Origin: Acidobacteriota bacterium
GTDB taxonomy: Bacteria > Acidobacteriota > Blastocatellia > RBC074
Reading direction: 5' to 3'
DNA: 64,000 nucleotides
Assembly (NCBI GenBank): GCA_019639255.1
Contig: JAHBSF010000005.1
Coordinates: forward strand, 1-64,000
The position numbers and the translations under genes were made by a program. Shown one piece after another: positions 50,169-59,066 of the stretch. Within the stretch, counting starts at the first letter, position 1; each line of letters begins with the position of its first letter. Below the pieces are notes generated by a model, which was not told the origin of the DNA, did not search any database, and saw nothing but the letters and a program-made list of their open reading frames with translations.

Positions 50169-52517
50169 ATGAAAATCACACCGGAAATCATCGAACAGCA
50201 CAATCTGACCGGAGATGAATACAGGCGCATAGCGGCGCTGCTGAAACGCGCACCGACATTCACCGAGCTCGGAATATTTTCGGTAATGTGGTCGGAGCAC
50301 TGTTCCTACAAATCATCGCGCATTCATCTTAAACGCCTGCCCGTGGAGGGCGACTGTCTGGTACAGGGGCCGGGCGAGAATGCGGGAATCGTCGACATCG
50401 GCGACGGCTGGTGCGCCGCCTTCAAGATCGAATCGCACAACCATCCCTCATTCATCGAGCCGTACCAGGGGGCGGCTACCGGCGTGGGCGGAATACTGCG
50501 CGATATCTTTACGATGGGCGCACGGCCCGTCGCCGCGCTCAACAGCCTGCGTTTCGGCCCGGTGCGCGATCAGGATGATTCGGCCGAGGCCGCAGGTTCG
50601 GTGATAGCGCGCAACCGCCGAATAATGACCGGCGTGGTGAAGGGGATCGGCGATTACGGAAACGCCTTCGGCGTGCCGACCATCGGCGGCGAGGTCGTAT
50701 TTGCGGACTGCTATTCGCTCAATCCGCTGGTGAATGCATTTGCGCTGGGGCTTGTGCGCCGCGAGCAGATCTTTTACGGCAAGGCCGAGGGTGTGGGCAA
50801 TGCCGTGATTTACGTCGGCGCAAAGACGGGGCGCGACGGCATTCACGGCGCCACGATGGCATCGGCGGAATTCGACGACGCAGCGCTCGAAAAGCGTCCC
50901 ACCGTGCAGGTAGGCGATCCGTTTGCGGAAAAGCTGCTTCTCGAAGCCTGCCTCGAAGCGATGCGTTCGGGCGCAATCGTGGGCATACAGGATATGGGAG
51001 CAGCCGGGTTGACATCCTCATCTTGCGAAATGGGCGCGCGCGCGGGTACGGGAATCGAAATCAACCTCGACCTTGTCCCGCAGCGCGAAACCGGCATGAC
51101 CGCCTACGAGATGATGCTTTCCGAATCGCAGGAGCGAATGCTGATTGTGGCGGAGCGCGGGCGCGAGCGTCAGGTGCACGAAATCTTCGCTCGCTGGGAT
51201 CTGGATGCCGTCACGATCGGGCGCGTAACTGACGATCAAAAGCTGCGCGTTGTGCATAAAGGTGAAGTCGTAGCGGAAATACCGAACTCTGCACTCACCG
51301 ACGAAGCCCCGCGTTATGACCGGCCGCAATCGTCAGGCAATGAGGCCGTACACGTTGATCCTGCGCCGTATTTGAATGAGATTTGCGGACGTATTGCCGG
51401 GGAAATCGGTTCTTCAGACCTGCACGATGTGTTGACGGAGTGTTTGCGGAGGTTGCTTGCATCACCGAATCTTGCGTGCAAGCAGTGGGTCTGGAAGCAG
51501 TACGACCATATGGTGCGCACCAATACGGTTGTATTGCCGGGTGCGGACGCAGCGGTGATTCGCGTAAAGGAAACGCGCAGGTCGCTGGCCGTATCGCTGG
51601 ACGGCAACGGACGTTATTGCAGCGTGGATGCGCGCGCGGGCGCCCGGCTTGCGGTTGTGGAAGCTGCGCGCAACGTCGTATGCAGCGGCGCGCGTCCGCT
51701 TGCCGTAACCAACTGTTTGAACTTTGCAAGCCCCGAGCGACCGGAAGTGATGCGGGCATTCAGTGAAACGATCGACGGTATGAGCGACGCGTGCCGCGCG
51801 CTCGGCACTCCGGTTACGGGCGGAAACGTAAGCTTTTATAACGAAACCGAGGGGCGAGGCGTATATCCGACTCCCGTCGTCGGCATGCTCGGCGTGATCG
51901 AAGATACGCGGCAGATAACGACGCCGTGGTTTGCAGAAGCGGGCGATCGGATACTGCTGCTCGGCGCGACGGGCGACGACCTGGGCGCGACGGAGTTTCT
52001 GGAAAGCCTGGGCGGAGTCGTCGCGGGCGGTGTTCCGGAACTGGATCTGGAGGACGAACTTGCCGTGCAGCGCACCTGTTTGCGCGCAATTTCGGCCGGA
52101 CTGCTGCGATCGGCGCACGATTGTTCGGATGGGGGGCTGGCTGTAGCGCTTGCGGAGTGCTGCTTTTCGCATTACAGGCGCGACTCACTCGGCGCGCGCC
52201 TGGATCTTCGCGAGCATCTGGATCTGAGCGGGATTCGCGCCATGGCGGATGCGGATCGCAGGATGCTTGCGCTGCTTTTCGGTGAGACTCCGGGACGCAT
52301 CATAGTGAGTGCTGCACCCGATCGCGCCGATGCGGTTATGGCGCTGGCGGCGCAGGAAGGCGCAGACTGCGCGGTCATAGGAGAAGTCGGCGGCGATCGC
52401 CTCAGCATTTCGCTGGGCGCTCATACCCTCATCGATGAGCGCGTGGATGTGCTTGAAAAGTTGTGGCGCGAGTCTTTGCCGGGACATCTGGACCGCGCCG
52501 GCCTCGACGAGAGATAA
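50169..52517 (+). CDS. purL: phosphoribosylformylglycinamidine synthase subunit PurL
   Basis: The catalytic subunit of FGAM synthase, 782 residues, is of the small (Bacillus-type) kind that works with PurQ and PurS. Family motifs include [16 protein letters not shown] near residue 40, [20 protein letters not shown] with the catalytic His, [13 protein letters not shown] and the second half starting near residue 400 with [10 protein letters not shown] and [14 protein letters not shown]. It ends in an inverted repeat that separates it from a convergent gene. Confidence 0.95.
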   Translation: MKITPEIIEQHNLTGDEYRRIAALLKRAPTFTELGIFSVMWSEHCSYKSSRIHLKRLPVEGDCLVQGPGENAGIVDIGDGWCAAFKIESHNHPSFIEPYQGAATGVGGILRDIFTMGARPVAALNSLRFGPVRDQDDSAEAAGSVIARNRRIMTGVVKGIGDYGNAFGVPTIGGEVVFADCYSLNPLVNAFALGLVRREQIFYGKAEGVGNAVIYVGAKTGRDGIHGATMASAEFDDAALEKRPTVQVGDPFAEKLLLEACLEAMRSGAIVGIQDMGAAGLTSSSCEMGARAGTGIEINLDLVPQRETGMTAYEMMLSESQERMLIVAERGRERQVHEIFARWDLDAVTIGRVTDDQKLRVVHKGEVVAEIPNSALTDEAPRYDRPQSSGNEAVHVDPAPYLNEICGRIAGEIGSSDLHDVLTECLRRLLASPNLACKQWVWKQYDHMVRTNTVVLPGADAAVIRVKETRRSLAVSLDGNGRYCSVDARAGARLAVVEAARNVVCSGARPLAVTNCLNFASPERPEVMRAFSETIDGMSDACRALGTPVTGGNVSFYNETEGRGVYPTPVVGMLGVIEDTRQITTPWFAEAGDRILLLGATGDDLGATEFLESLGGVVAGGVPELDLEDELAVQRTCLRAISAGLLRSAHDCSDGGLAVALAECCFSHYRRDSLGARLDLREHLDLSGIRAMADADRRMLALLFGETPGRIIVSAAPDRADAVMALAAQEGADCAVIGEVGGDRLSISLGAHTLIDERVDVLEKLWRESLPGHLDRAGLDER

Positions 52518-52615
52518 GCAGGATAACGGAATAAACGAAAATAAACGGAACAATCGGATAGGATCATACCCTTCCGATTGTTCCGTTTATTTTCGTTTAT
52601 TCCCTTATCCTGCTT
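52516..52615. repeat. type-A intergenic inverted repeat, copy 13 (nearly perfect arms)
   Basis: Arms of 43 bp starting AAGCAGGATAACGGAATAAA match with one mismatch. The arm departs from the family consensus (AATAAACGAAAATAAACGGA), but both arms share the departure. The element fills the whole gap between the purL stop and the stop of the convergent gene. Confidence 0.94.
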
Positions 52616-52616
52616 C

Positions 52617-53621
52617 CTAGCAGGCCGGCGGGAAGATCGGCACCGTTACGGTGTTGGTGGCCGAAAGCGTCAGCTTGTGAAGCGCGTGACCTCCGGTATA
52701 GGCCGATGACCCGATGCCGGCGTTCGCATTGAAGTTAAGCACCGAACCCAGTATGCCGTTGTCGGCTGCGGCGGCATAGAACTTGGCCCAGCCGCTTGCG
52801 CCTGCCGGAATCACGGTGGTGAAGGGCGGCGCTGTGTGCGGGAATGTATTGTCCAGACGCCGTACAAACTGGCATCCGGCCGATGAACTCCAGCTATGCG
52901 CCACTTCCTGATCGTTGTACAGGATGCCGAAGATCGAACCGATCGAGGCGGCTGATGTCAGGAAGTTTCCGCCCACGCGAACCACTGCAATTCGCGTGTC
53001 GTTCGAATCGGCAATCGAGGGGATATTGGCCACCGCAAGCACGCGAGGCGCGCGGTTGTAACCATTGGTACTGCCGTCAAAGATGATGTTCGCCGTAGTT
53101 GAAACCCCTGAACAGCCCGGCACTACGCCCTCAAAAAGCGCCGAGAAGGCGTGCGCGCCGAGATTGGCCTGGTGGCCGGTTTCGAGTTTGACGTAGGCGT
53201 CGCCTATCAGGTGATTGAATGACACCGGACATCCGGTTACGCCGTCCACCGCTATGGCGACCAGATAGCCTGTGGTTCCCGGATCCTGATCGGATGCAAA
53301 GAACGTCAGCGTCTGATTCGCGGTCAGGCATACGTACCGGTTTGCTATACTGCACGTCCCGCCATCGACGAAAAACAGATGCACAAACGCCGATGAGGTC
53401 GCACTCGTGTTGGTGATGTTTATCCGCGTGTTCTGCAGGTTGGACATCGACGAGTTGGATGAATATAGCGTGTAGTAGAGTACCGAGCCGGATTTCTGAT
53501 CGCTGTTTTCAGAATCCGCCGGAAATGCCAGCCCCGGATCCGCAGCCAGCGCCGACGTTCCCATAATCGTGATTGCGCACAGCGCAAGAAAGGCCCTCGT
53601 TAATTTACGTGAGGAATGCAT
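52617..53621 (-). CDS. secreted protein of unknown function
   Basis: I do not recognise a family for this 334-residue product. It has a clear signal peptide (hydrophobic core LTRAFLALCAITIMGTSALA, cleavage near residue 27) and a mature part rich in Ser, Thr, Asn and Gly, with eight or more cysteines spread in pairs, as in extracellular beta-rich proteins. No transmembrane helix or sorting signal is visible after the signal. A promoter candidate lies 160 bp upstream. It would be found in the periplasm, on the outer membrane or outside the cell. Confidence 0.75.
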   Translation of the reverse strand: MHSSRKLTRAFLALCAITIMGTSALAADPGLAFPADSENSDQKSGSVLYYTLYSSNSSMSNLQNTRINITNTSATSSAFVHLFFVDGGTCSIANRYVCLTANQTLTFFASDQDPGTTGYLVAIAVDGVTGCPVSFNHLIGDAYVKLETGHQANLGAHAFSALFEGVVPGCSGVSTTANIIFDGSTNGYNRAPRVLAVANIPSIADSNDTRIAVVRVGGNFLTSAASIGSIFGILYNDQEVAHSWSSSAGCQFVRRLDNTFPHTAPPFTTVIPAGASGWAKFYAAAADNGILGSVLNFNANAGIGSSAYTGGHALHKLTLSATNTVTVPIFPPAC

Positions 53622-53780
53622 GCGGAAAGTCTCCTATGCCTGACGTGAGCAATTTACAACTCCGGCCTCGCTGCTGAAGCGCGATCTCAACCCGGATTGT
53701 CTCTCGTTGCATTGACCCGTGCGTCAGAAGTAAAGCGCCTGACGCCACCAAGATACCATAAGGAAAACTCGACGCGCGAA

Positions 53781-53809
53781 AGCTTATGCGGTTTGCCTTC
53801 GACTGTCAA
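53781..53809 (-). promoter_or_regulatory. candidate sigma-70 promoter of the secreted protein gene
   Basis: On the minus strand TTGACA (53809-53804) and TAAGCT (53786-53781) are 17 bp apart. The -35 is perfect and the -10 is moderate. The rest of the 265-bp gap (53622-53886) shows no coding frame. Confidence 0.45.
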
Positions 53810-53886
53810 CAATTTTTATGACGAATTTGATTTTAACAGCAATCGCATCATACCCATGCGATTACCCGCTCGGGCCCCGCTATCAT

Positions 53887-55593
53887 CTAATATGCAGCAC
53901 TGCGACGGCGCACCCGGGCCAGAACCCAGTCGCAGCCCGGAGAACATCTCGACCGCCCCGATTGTCGCCCGATTCGCTCCACCAGCAAACTCCCGTTATT
54001 TTCCAGGCCCGGCATCCACCTGTCGTATGCCATAAGCAGAAGGCTTGCACCCTCGGACTCCCCCAGAATTTCCGTGATCTCGTCGCCGTGCCCCGTAGTG
54101 ACGGGATTGGCGTGCGCATCGCGCAGCGGAAGTTCGGTTGCGTAAAAGTTGATCCCGTGATTTGAATTCAGATAAAAGACGAGACGTTCGCCCTGCGCCG
54201 CCTGCGCCGCAGCCAATCGCGCAAGTTCACGAATCGATTCCCGGTCGCCGAGCGCCGGAAACAAAAGATGCGTCGCAGCCGCAACCGACAAGGCCACAGC
54301 GGCGCACAACACCCCGATCGCCCACAGGTTTCTGAGCTTGAAAGATAATATCAATACTCCCGCTCCTGCAACCGCGCCTATCGCCGCCATCCCGTCGACG
54401 CTCGAAGCCGGGAGGTAACTTCCGCCGGAGATCCATACTCCTGCGGCCGCCGCAATCAGCAGCAACGCTCCCGCCGCGGTCGCCGCACGCCGGTAATCCC
54501 CAACCATTTCCAGTCCGATCAACAGCGCAATTGCAGGGAATACCGGAAGTATGTAGCCGGGCAGTTTCGAGCCGGAGAACGAAAAAAACAGCACGGGCAG
54601 CAATACCCAAAGCCACAGGAAAAGTCTCAACCGCGCGGTTTTATCCCTTAGAAGATCCCGCCCGCGCCGCGCGTCGCGCACCGCCGCCTGTAAAAAAAAG
54701 CCGATCCACGGAAATGCTCCCGCCAGTGCTACGACGAAAAAGAAATAGATCGGCTGCGGGTGTTTGTATTTATCCGTAAGAAAACGCTCGACGTGATGGG
54801 CCAGGAAAAACTCATTGACGAATTCCTGACCGTGGCGGGCAAACATCGGGCCGTACCAGGTAGATGCAATCGCCGTAAAAACCGCTATGCCGGGAATCGT
54901 CCTGCGCCAATTACGCAGGAATTCCCCAAGTCCGCCGGTCAAAATAAGATAGCTTCCGATTACGACGCCGGGCAAAACCAATCCGACAAGCCCCTTTGCG
55001 AGCACTGCAAGGCCGAGCGCAGCGCAGCACAAATGCCACCATAAAATCCTCGACCGTTCGGTTTCCCACCAGATGAAGAAACTCGTAAGCGCCGCCGCGC
55101 AGCCGACGGCAAGCGGCATATCGAAAGTGGCCCCGCGAGAAAAGCCTATCCAAAGCCCCATCGTCGCAAGCGTCGCACCGGCGGTAGTTCCCAAACCTTT
55201 GGGGCCCGCTTTCAGTCCGAAAAAATACACAAGCAATACGCCGAGCAGCGCCGCCAATGCTACGCCGGCGCGCGCCGCCCCCTCGTTTACGCCGAACAGC
55301 GCGTAGCCGGAAGCGGCGAGCCAGTAGAGCAGCGCCGGCTTTTCAAACCAGTTGATCCCGGCCAGGCGCGGAGTGATCCAGTCGCCGGATTCGTACATTT
55401 CGCGCGCCACCTCGGCGTAGCGCGGTTCGTCCGGACCGACAAGCGGCAACCGGTTGATGCCGTAGAAGAAATTCACGGAGCCGAGCAGCATTATTGCCGA
55501 AAGCGCGAGGCGCGCGCGGTAGTCGGATCGGGATTGCTTCCCGGATCGGTCCGGCGCCGTATTTTCGGTTGGTTTATCGGTGAACTGTTTCAT
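53887..55593 (-). CDS. GT39-family (ArnT-like) membrane glycosyltransferase
   Basis: This 568-residue GT-C enzyme has about 12 predicted helices. The first periplasmic loop has the catalytic acidic signature GPDEPRYAEVAREMYESGDW near residue 53, followed by GINWFEKPALLYWLAASGYA, as in ArnT and other polyprenyl-phosphate-sugar transferases. It should move a sugar from a polyprenyl phosphate donor to lipid A, another lipid or a protein on the periplasmic side. The soluble C-terminal region (after 430) is typical. The acceptor is unknown. Confidence 0.87.
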   Translation of the reverse strand: MKQFTDKPTENTAPDRSGKQSRSDYRARLALSAIMLLGSVNFFYGINRLPLVGPDEPRYAEVAREMYESGDWITPRLAGINWFEKPALLYWLAASGYALFGVNEGAARAGVALAALLGVLLVYFFGLKAGPKGLGTTAGATLATMGLWIGFSRGATFDMPLAVGCAAALTSFFIWWETERSRILWWHLCCAALGLAVLAKGLVGLVLPGVVIGSYLILTGGLGEFLRNWRRTIPGIAVFTAIASTWYGPMFARHGQEFVNEFFLAHHVERFLTDKYKHPQPIYFFFVVALAGAFPWIGFFLQAAVRDARRGRDLLRDKTARLRLFLWLWVLLPVLFFSFSGSKLPGYILPVFPAIALLIGLEMVGDYRRAATAAGALLLIAAAAGVWISGGSYLPASSVDGMAAIGAVAGAGVLILSFKLRNLWAIGVLCAAVALSVAAATHLLFPALGDRESIRELARLAAAQAAQGERLVFYLNSNHGINFYATELPLRDAHANPVTTGHGDEITEILGESEGASLLLMAYDRWMPGLENNGSLLVERIGRQSGRSRCSPGCDWVLARVRRRSAAY

Positions 55594-55683
55594 TGTTTTG
55601 TGGCCTGATCAGGATCGACAGGTTATCATCGACGCGCCCGAAGTTGAAACCGTCGGGAATGCAGAGAGGAAGGGGAAGCGATT

Positions 55684-56652
55684 ATGACCGGGACGCTCAG
55701 AACCGCTGTGATCGGCGTCGGACATCTGGGGCGCGAGCACGCGCGCATATACTCGGCTCTGGAAAATTCGCGTCTGGTTGCCGTGTGCGATACCGACGCG
55801 GCTGCGGGGCAAAGCGTGGCCGACAGATACGGGGTGCGCTTTGTGCGCGATTACCGCGAACTGTTCGGCGAAGTGGATGCAGCGAGCGTGGCTACGCCCA
55901 CCGAATCCCATCACGAAGTCGCCTGCGCGCTGCTCGAAGCCGGGGCAAGCGTGCTCGTCGAAAAACCGATTGCCCGTACGCTTGAGGAAGCCGATGAGAT
56001 CGTAGCTCTGGCCTCGGCGCGAGGTCTGACGCTTCAGGTAGGTCATATTGAACGTTTCAATCCCGCGTTTCGCGCGTTGCAGCCGCACGTGCGCAACCCG
56101 CGGTTTTTTGAAGTTCACAGAATGGGCATCTTCACCGCTCGCTCGCTCGATATCGACGTGGTAATGGATCTGATGGTGCACGAACTCGATGTCGTGGCGA
56201 CGCTCGTGCCGAGCGAGGTTTTGCGGCTCGAAGCCGTAGGCGTCCCGATACTTACGCCGAAGGTGGATCTTGCAAACGCGCGGCTTGAATTCGCCGACGG
56301 ATGTATAGCGAACATAACCGCAAGCCGCGTCGCGGGCGAACGCCTGAGAAAGCTGCGGATGTTTCAGCCCAACGAGTATTATTCCCTGGATTACGCCGAA
56401 CAATCGGTTTCACAGGCAAAACTCGAGCCCGTCCCCGGGGGGCGGCCCGAAATCAGGGCGGGCGTTCTGGATGTCGTCAAGCGGGAACCGCTTTTGGCTG
56501 AAATCGAGCATTTTCTGGATTCGGTGCGCGCAAGAACGCGCCCGATAGTCAGCGGAGAGGACGGCCGTCGCGCGCTTGCGCTCGCTATGGATGTGTTGTC
56601 GAAAATTCGCCGGCACGCCGATCGCGCCGGTTTGAGCATAGATATGAGTTGA
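55684..56652 (+). CDS. Gfo/Idh/MocA-family oxidoreductase
   Basis: This 322-residue NAD(P)-dependent dehydrogenase has the N-terminal Rossmann motif AVIGVGHLGREHARIY, the conserved VEKPIARTLEEADEI with the catalytic Lys region near residue 98, and a C-terminal alpha/beta domain with QVGHIERFNPAFR. The ATG follows GAGGAAGGGG. Substrate is unknown; such enzymes commonly act on sugars or nucleotide sugars. It is divergent from the GT39 gene with a 90-bp spacer, so both may belong to envelope glycan metabolism. Confidence 0.88.
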   Translation: MTGTLRTAVIGVGHLGREHARIYSALENSRLVAVCDTDAAAGQSVADRYGVRFVRDYRELFGEVDAASVATPTESHHEVACALLEAGASVLVEKPIARTLEEADEIVALASARGLTLQVGHIERFNPAFRALQPHVRNPRFFEVHRMGIFTARSLDIDVVMDLMVHELDVVATLVPSEVLRLEAVGVPILTPKVDLANARLEFADGCIANITASRVAGERLRKLRMFQPNEYYSLDYAEQSVSQAKLEPVPGGRPEIRAGVLDVVKREPLLAEIEHFLDSVRARTRPIVSGEDGRRALALAMDVLSKIRRHADRAGLSIDMS

Positions 56653-56720
56653 AGCCCCGGAAGCGCAAAACCGGGTGTTGCCAGTATTACGGCGCTGTGC
56701 ATACAATGATCCAGCAATTC

Positions 56721-56847
56721 CCGGTTTAGGAGGGAAGAGAGATAACGGAACAAACGAAATAAGACGGAACAAACGGAAATATTCAACTTTTCCGTGATTT
56801 TCGTATCATTTCGTTTGTTCCGTTATCTCTCTTCCCTCCGAAACCGG
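56721..56847. repeat. type-A intergenic inverted repeat, copy 14
   Basis: Arms of about 60 bp run from CCGGTTTAGGAGGGAAGAGA to the mirrored CTTCCCTCCGAAACCGG and pair almost throughout. The outer 15 bp (CCGGTTTaGGAGGGA) differ from other copies but match in this one. It lies between co-directional genes, 24 bp before an ATG. Confidence 0.94.
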
Positions 56848-56870
56848 AGACTGCCGACGAAACATACCCA

Positions 56871-58172
56871 ATGAACCGGAACTCACGCATCTTGCGATTG
56901 CTTACATATATTTTGTGCTGCGCGCTTTGTGCGGTTGCGTTTCCGGTTCATCTCGTAGAGGCCGGCCCCGCGCAGTACCGTCGTCCGACCGATCTGGCGC
57001 GGCATCTCGAAAAAGAGCAGGAACGACTGCAACGGGAGTTCGACGCAGAGGCGTCCGACCCCGTGCGCGGCGGCGACCGGTCAGAACTGTGGGAGGAGCG
57101 GCGGCGGCCTCTCGTAGCAATTGCGGCCGAACGTGCGGCGGCTTTTCGCGCCGAGGACTGGAAGGGAGACGAACTTTACGCGCTCGGCGTCATTCTTTAT
57201 TTCGGAGAACTCTACGATCGAGCCATCTCCGTCTTCAGATCCGTTATCGACCAGAATCCGGCTCCCGAACGCATCGGGGCGGCGCGTCTGCAGATCGCTC
57301 AGGCGCTGTATGAATTGGGGCGGTATGACGATTCGGCGAAAGAAGCGGAAGTATTGAAGTCGGCGCGTCTCGGGCGCTACGGCCTGATTGCGGAACGCGC
57401 CGCGCTGCACCGTGCATTGGCCTTTGAATACCGCGAGCAGCGGCGTTATGAAGCTGCGCTCCAACAGGCGATGGCGGGTCTGAACGTCGTATTGGGCAGC
57501 GCATCGGGCAGGATGGCGCCGCCTGCCGTGCGCGAGGCCCGCGACATAGACGGTGCGCGGCTTGCAGCGCTTGCAATCGCTCTGCTCGAAGCCGCGGGCA
57601 GAAAACAGGAAGCCGAGAATCTGGGCCGCAGGTGGCGGCTCAACCGCGCCGAACGCGATCCGCAATCCGAGGTTGTATTCGATACGGAGATGGCTGCGTC
57701 CCGGATGACAGGCGCGCCGCCGCCCGGTATTGCGGCCCGGCGCTGGTTTGGCGGCGAGGCGTTTGATGCTTCGAAAGCAGGTGCGGGAGTCGTCCTGATC
57801 GGATTCTGGGCCATGTGGAACTCGGATTCGGTCAGGGATCTGGAACTGTGGCGCACGCTCGGGGATAAATACGGCGATCGACTTCAGGTAGTAGGCGTAA
57901 CGCGCCTTTTCGGGCGTTCGGATCGCGAGGAAGGGATGTCTTCGGCCGCAGAACTCGAAAGGCTCGAAGCGTTTTTACGTGAAAAACGCATCGCGTTTCC
58001 GGTCGCCGTAGCTGCGCTTGACGATATATCGAACGATGAGCGTTTCGGCGTAGCGGCGTTGCCGATGCTTATATTGGTGGATCGTTCGGGTAATGTTCGG
58101 GCCGTATACCGGGGGCGGCAAAGCGCGCGCGATCTGGAAAGGCGCCTGGAGCGACTGCTCGCAGAAGGGTGA
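56871..58172 (+). CDS. exported TPR / thioredoxin-fold protein without CxxC
   Basis: This 433-residue protein has a signal peptide (hydrophobic segment about 9-28), a helical region with TPR-like repeats (about 95-270; YALGVILYFGELYDRAISVF, YELGRYDDSAKEAEV) and a C-terminal TlpA/AhpC-like thioredoxin fold (about 295-433; VVLIGFWAMWNSDSVRDLEL, FGVAALPMLILVDRSGNVRA). The WCxxC position reads WNSDS, so the redox cysteines are absent and thiol chemistry is unlikely. It may bind partner proteins. Its neighbours downstream are the EutN-like and ACT genes, nine bases away. Confidence 0.8.
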   Translation: MNRNSRILRLLTYILCCALCAVAFPVHLVEAGPAQYRRPTDLARHLEKEQERLQREFDAEASDPVRGGDRSELWEERRRPLVAIAAERAAAFRAEDWKGDELYALGVILYFGELYDRAISVFRSVIDQNPAPERIGAARLQIAQALYELGRYDDSAKEAEVLKSARLGRYGLIAERAALHRALAFEYREQRRYEAALQQAMAGLNVVLGSASGRMAPPAVREARDIDGARLAALAIALLEAAGRKQEAENLGRRWRLNRAERDPQSEVVFDTEMAASRMTGAPPPGIAARRWFGGEAFDASKAGAGVVLIGFWAMWNSDSVRDLELWRTLGDKYGDRLQVVGVTRLFGRSDREEGMSSAAELERLEAFLREKRIAFPVAVAALDDISNDERFGVAALPMLILVDRSGNVRAVYRGRQSARDLERRLERLLAEG

Positions 58173-58181
58173 GTATCGTTT

Positions 58182-58508
58182 ATGTTTCTTGGTAAGGTAG
58201 TCGGCACGGTATGGGCTACGAAAAAAACTCCGAACCTGGAAGGCGTCCGGTTTCTCATCGTTCATCCGTACGATCTGGACAAGGAGCCGAGTCCGAACCT
58301 CGTGGTTGCGGCCGACCGTTTGGGCGCGGGAATAGGCGAAACCGTCATCTGCGCTTACGGTAAAGCCGCACGCTCGGCGATCGGCGATCAGGAGATGTCG
58401 ATCGAGGCCGCCGTAGTCGGTATCGTTGATCAGGTGGATCTGGACTATAATGCGTGCCGGTCTGAGGCGTTGATATCGGCGGCTCGCGAACTTGAACCAC
58501 AGGACTGA
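58182..58508 (+). CDS. EutN/CcmL-type microcompartment vertex protein
   Basis: This 108-residue protein matches the EutN/CcmL family, whose pentamers cap the corners of bacterial microcompartments. The conserved parts are all visible: MFLGKVVGTVWATKKTPNLE, FLIVHPYDLDK, ADRLGAGIGETVICAYGKAA and VVGIVDQVDLD. No hexameric shell protein (BMC-H) or signature enzyme lies in the window, so this vertex protein is encoded outside a classical BMC locus here. Single EutN-like proteins do occur outside shells. It sits 9 bp after the TPR gene and 54 bp before the ACT gene, suggesting an operon. Confidence 0.9.
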   Translation: MFLGKVVGTVWATKKTPNLEGVRFLIVHPYDLDKEPSPNLVVAADRLGAGIGETVICAYGKAARSAIGDQEMSIEAAVVGIVDQVDLDYNACRSEALISAARELEPQD

Positions 58509-58562
58509 CGGAAGGAAGCTCAAAAATCCGGTATTCCTCAGATTACCGTTGGCAGCCTGGTT

Positions 58563-59009
58563 ATGCTCAATATGGCGGATGAAGATCTGATCTACAGGAT
58601 GACGAAGGCGGTTTATGGGCGTCTCGGTGCGGGTGCGGATGCGCGTTTGGTCGAGGATCTGGTAACAGATCTTTACGGTATTGCCCGCAGCGGGCAGGAT
58701 GCTGCTGCGCCGGGCGCCGGAAGGATCGGCGGATCGGGCGCGCGCCTGATCGTTACGGCTTTCGGTGCAAACCGTCCGGGTGTTGTGGCCGTTGTAGCCT
58801 CGACGCTTGCGGATGCAGGTTATAATATTGCGGACCTGAATCAGACCGTAGTCGAGGGGAAGTTCGCAATGGTGCTCCTGGCTGAAGCCGAAGAAGGAGC
58901 TTCCGACCTCGGGTCTTTGAAGGACCGGTTAAATGGGGCTGCCGAACGGCTGGGCGTGCGGATATACGCGCAGCGCGAGGATCTCTTCCAGTCCATGCAT
59001 CGCGTGTAA
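58563..59009 (+). CDS. ACT-domain protein (UPF0237-like) with N-terminal extension
   Basis: Residues about 61-148 match the small ACT-domain family UPF0237: LIVTAFGANRPGVVAVVAST, YNIADLNQTVVEGKFAMVLL and the C-terminal AQREDLFQSMHRV. ACT domains bind amino acids or similar ligands. Family members are about 90 residues long, so the first 60 are an extension. It contains amphipathic helices (EDLIYRMTKAVYGRLG, then a second at 26-42) and a Gly/Ala-rich linker. That layout is similar to microcompartment encapsulation peptides, which is notable beside a EutN-type gene. An ATG at 58572 is an alternative start. Confidence 0.85.
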   Translation: MLNMADEDLIYRMTKAVYGRLGAGADARLVEDLVTDLYGIARSGQDAAAPGAGRIGGSGARLIVTAFGANRPGVVAVVASTLADAGYNIADLNQTVVEGKFAMVLLAEAEEGASDLGSLKDRLNGAAERLGVRIYAQREDLFQSMHRV

Positions 59010-59066
59010 TCGCCGATCCGCGCGGCATCGACGGCATTGACGGCATTGGGGGGGTGTGGAATCGAT

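Noticed and set aside
49423-52517. A purS gene next to purQ-purL
   Set aside because: I looked for an approximately 80-residue PurS-like frame upstream of purQ and between purQ and purL and saw none; it is presumably elsewhere in the genome.
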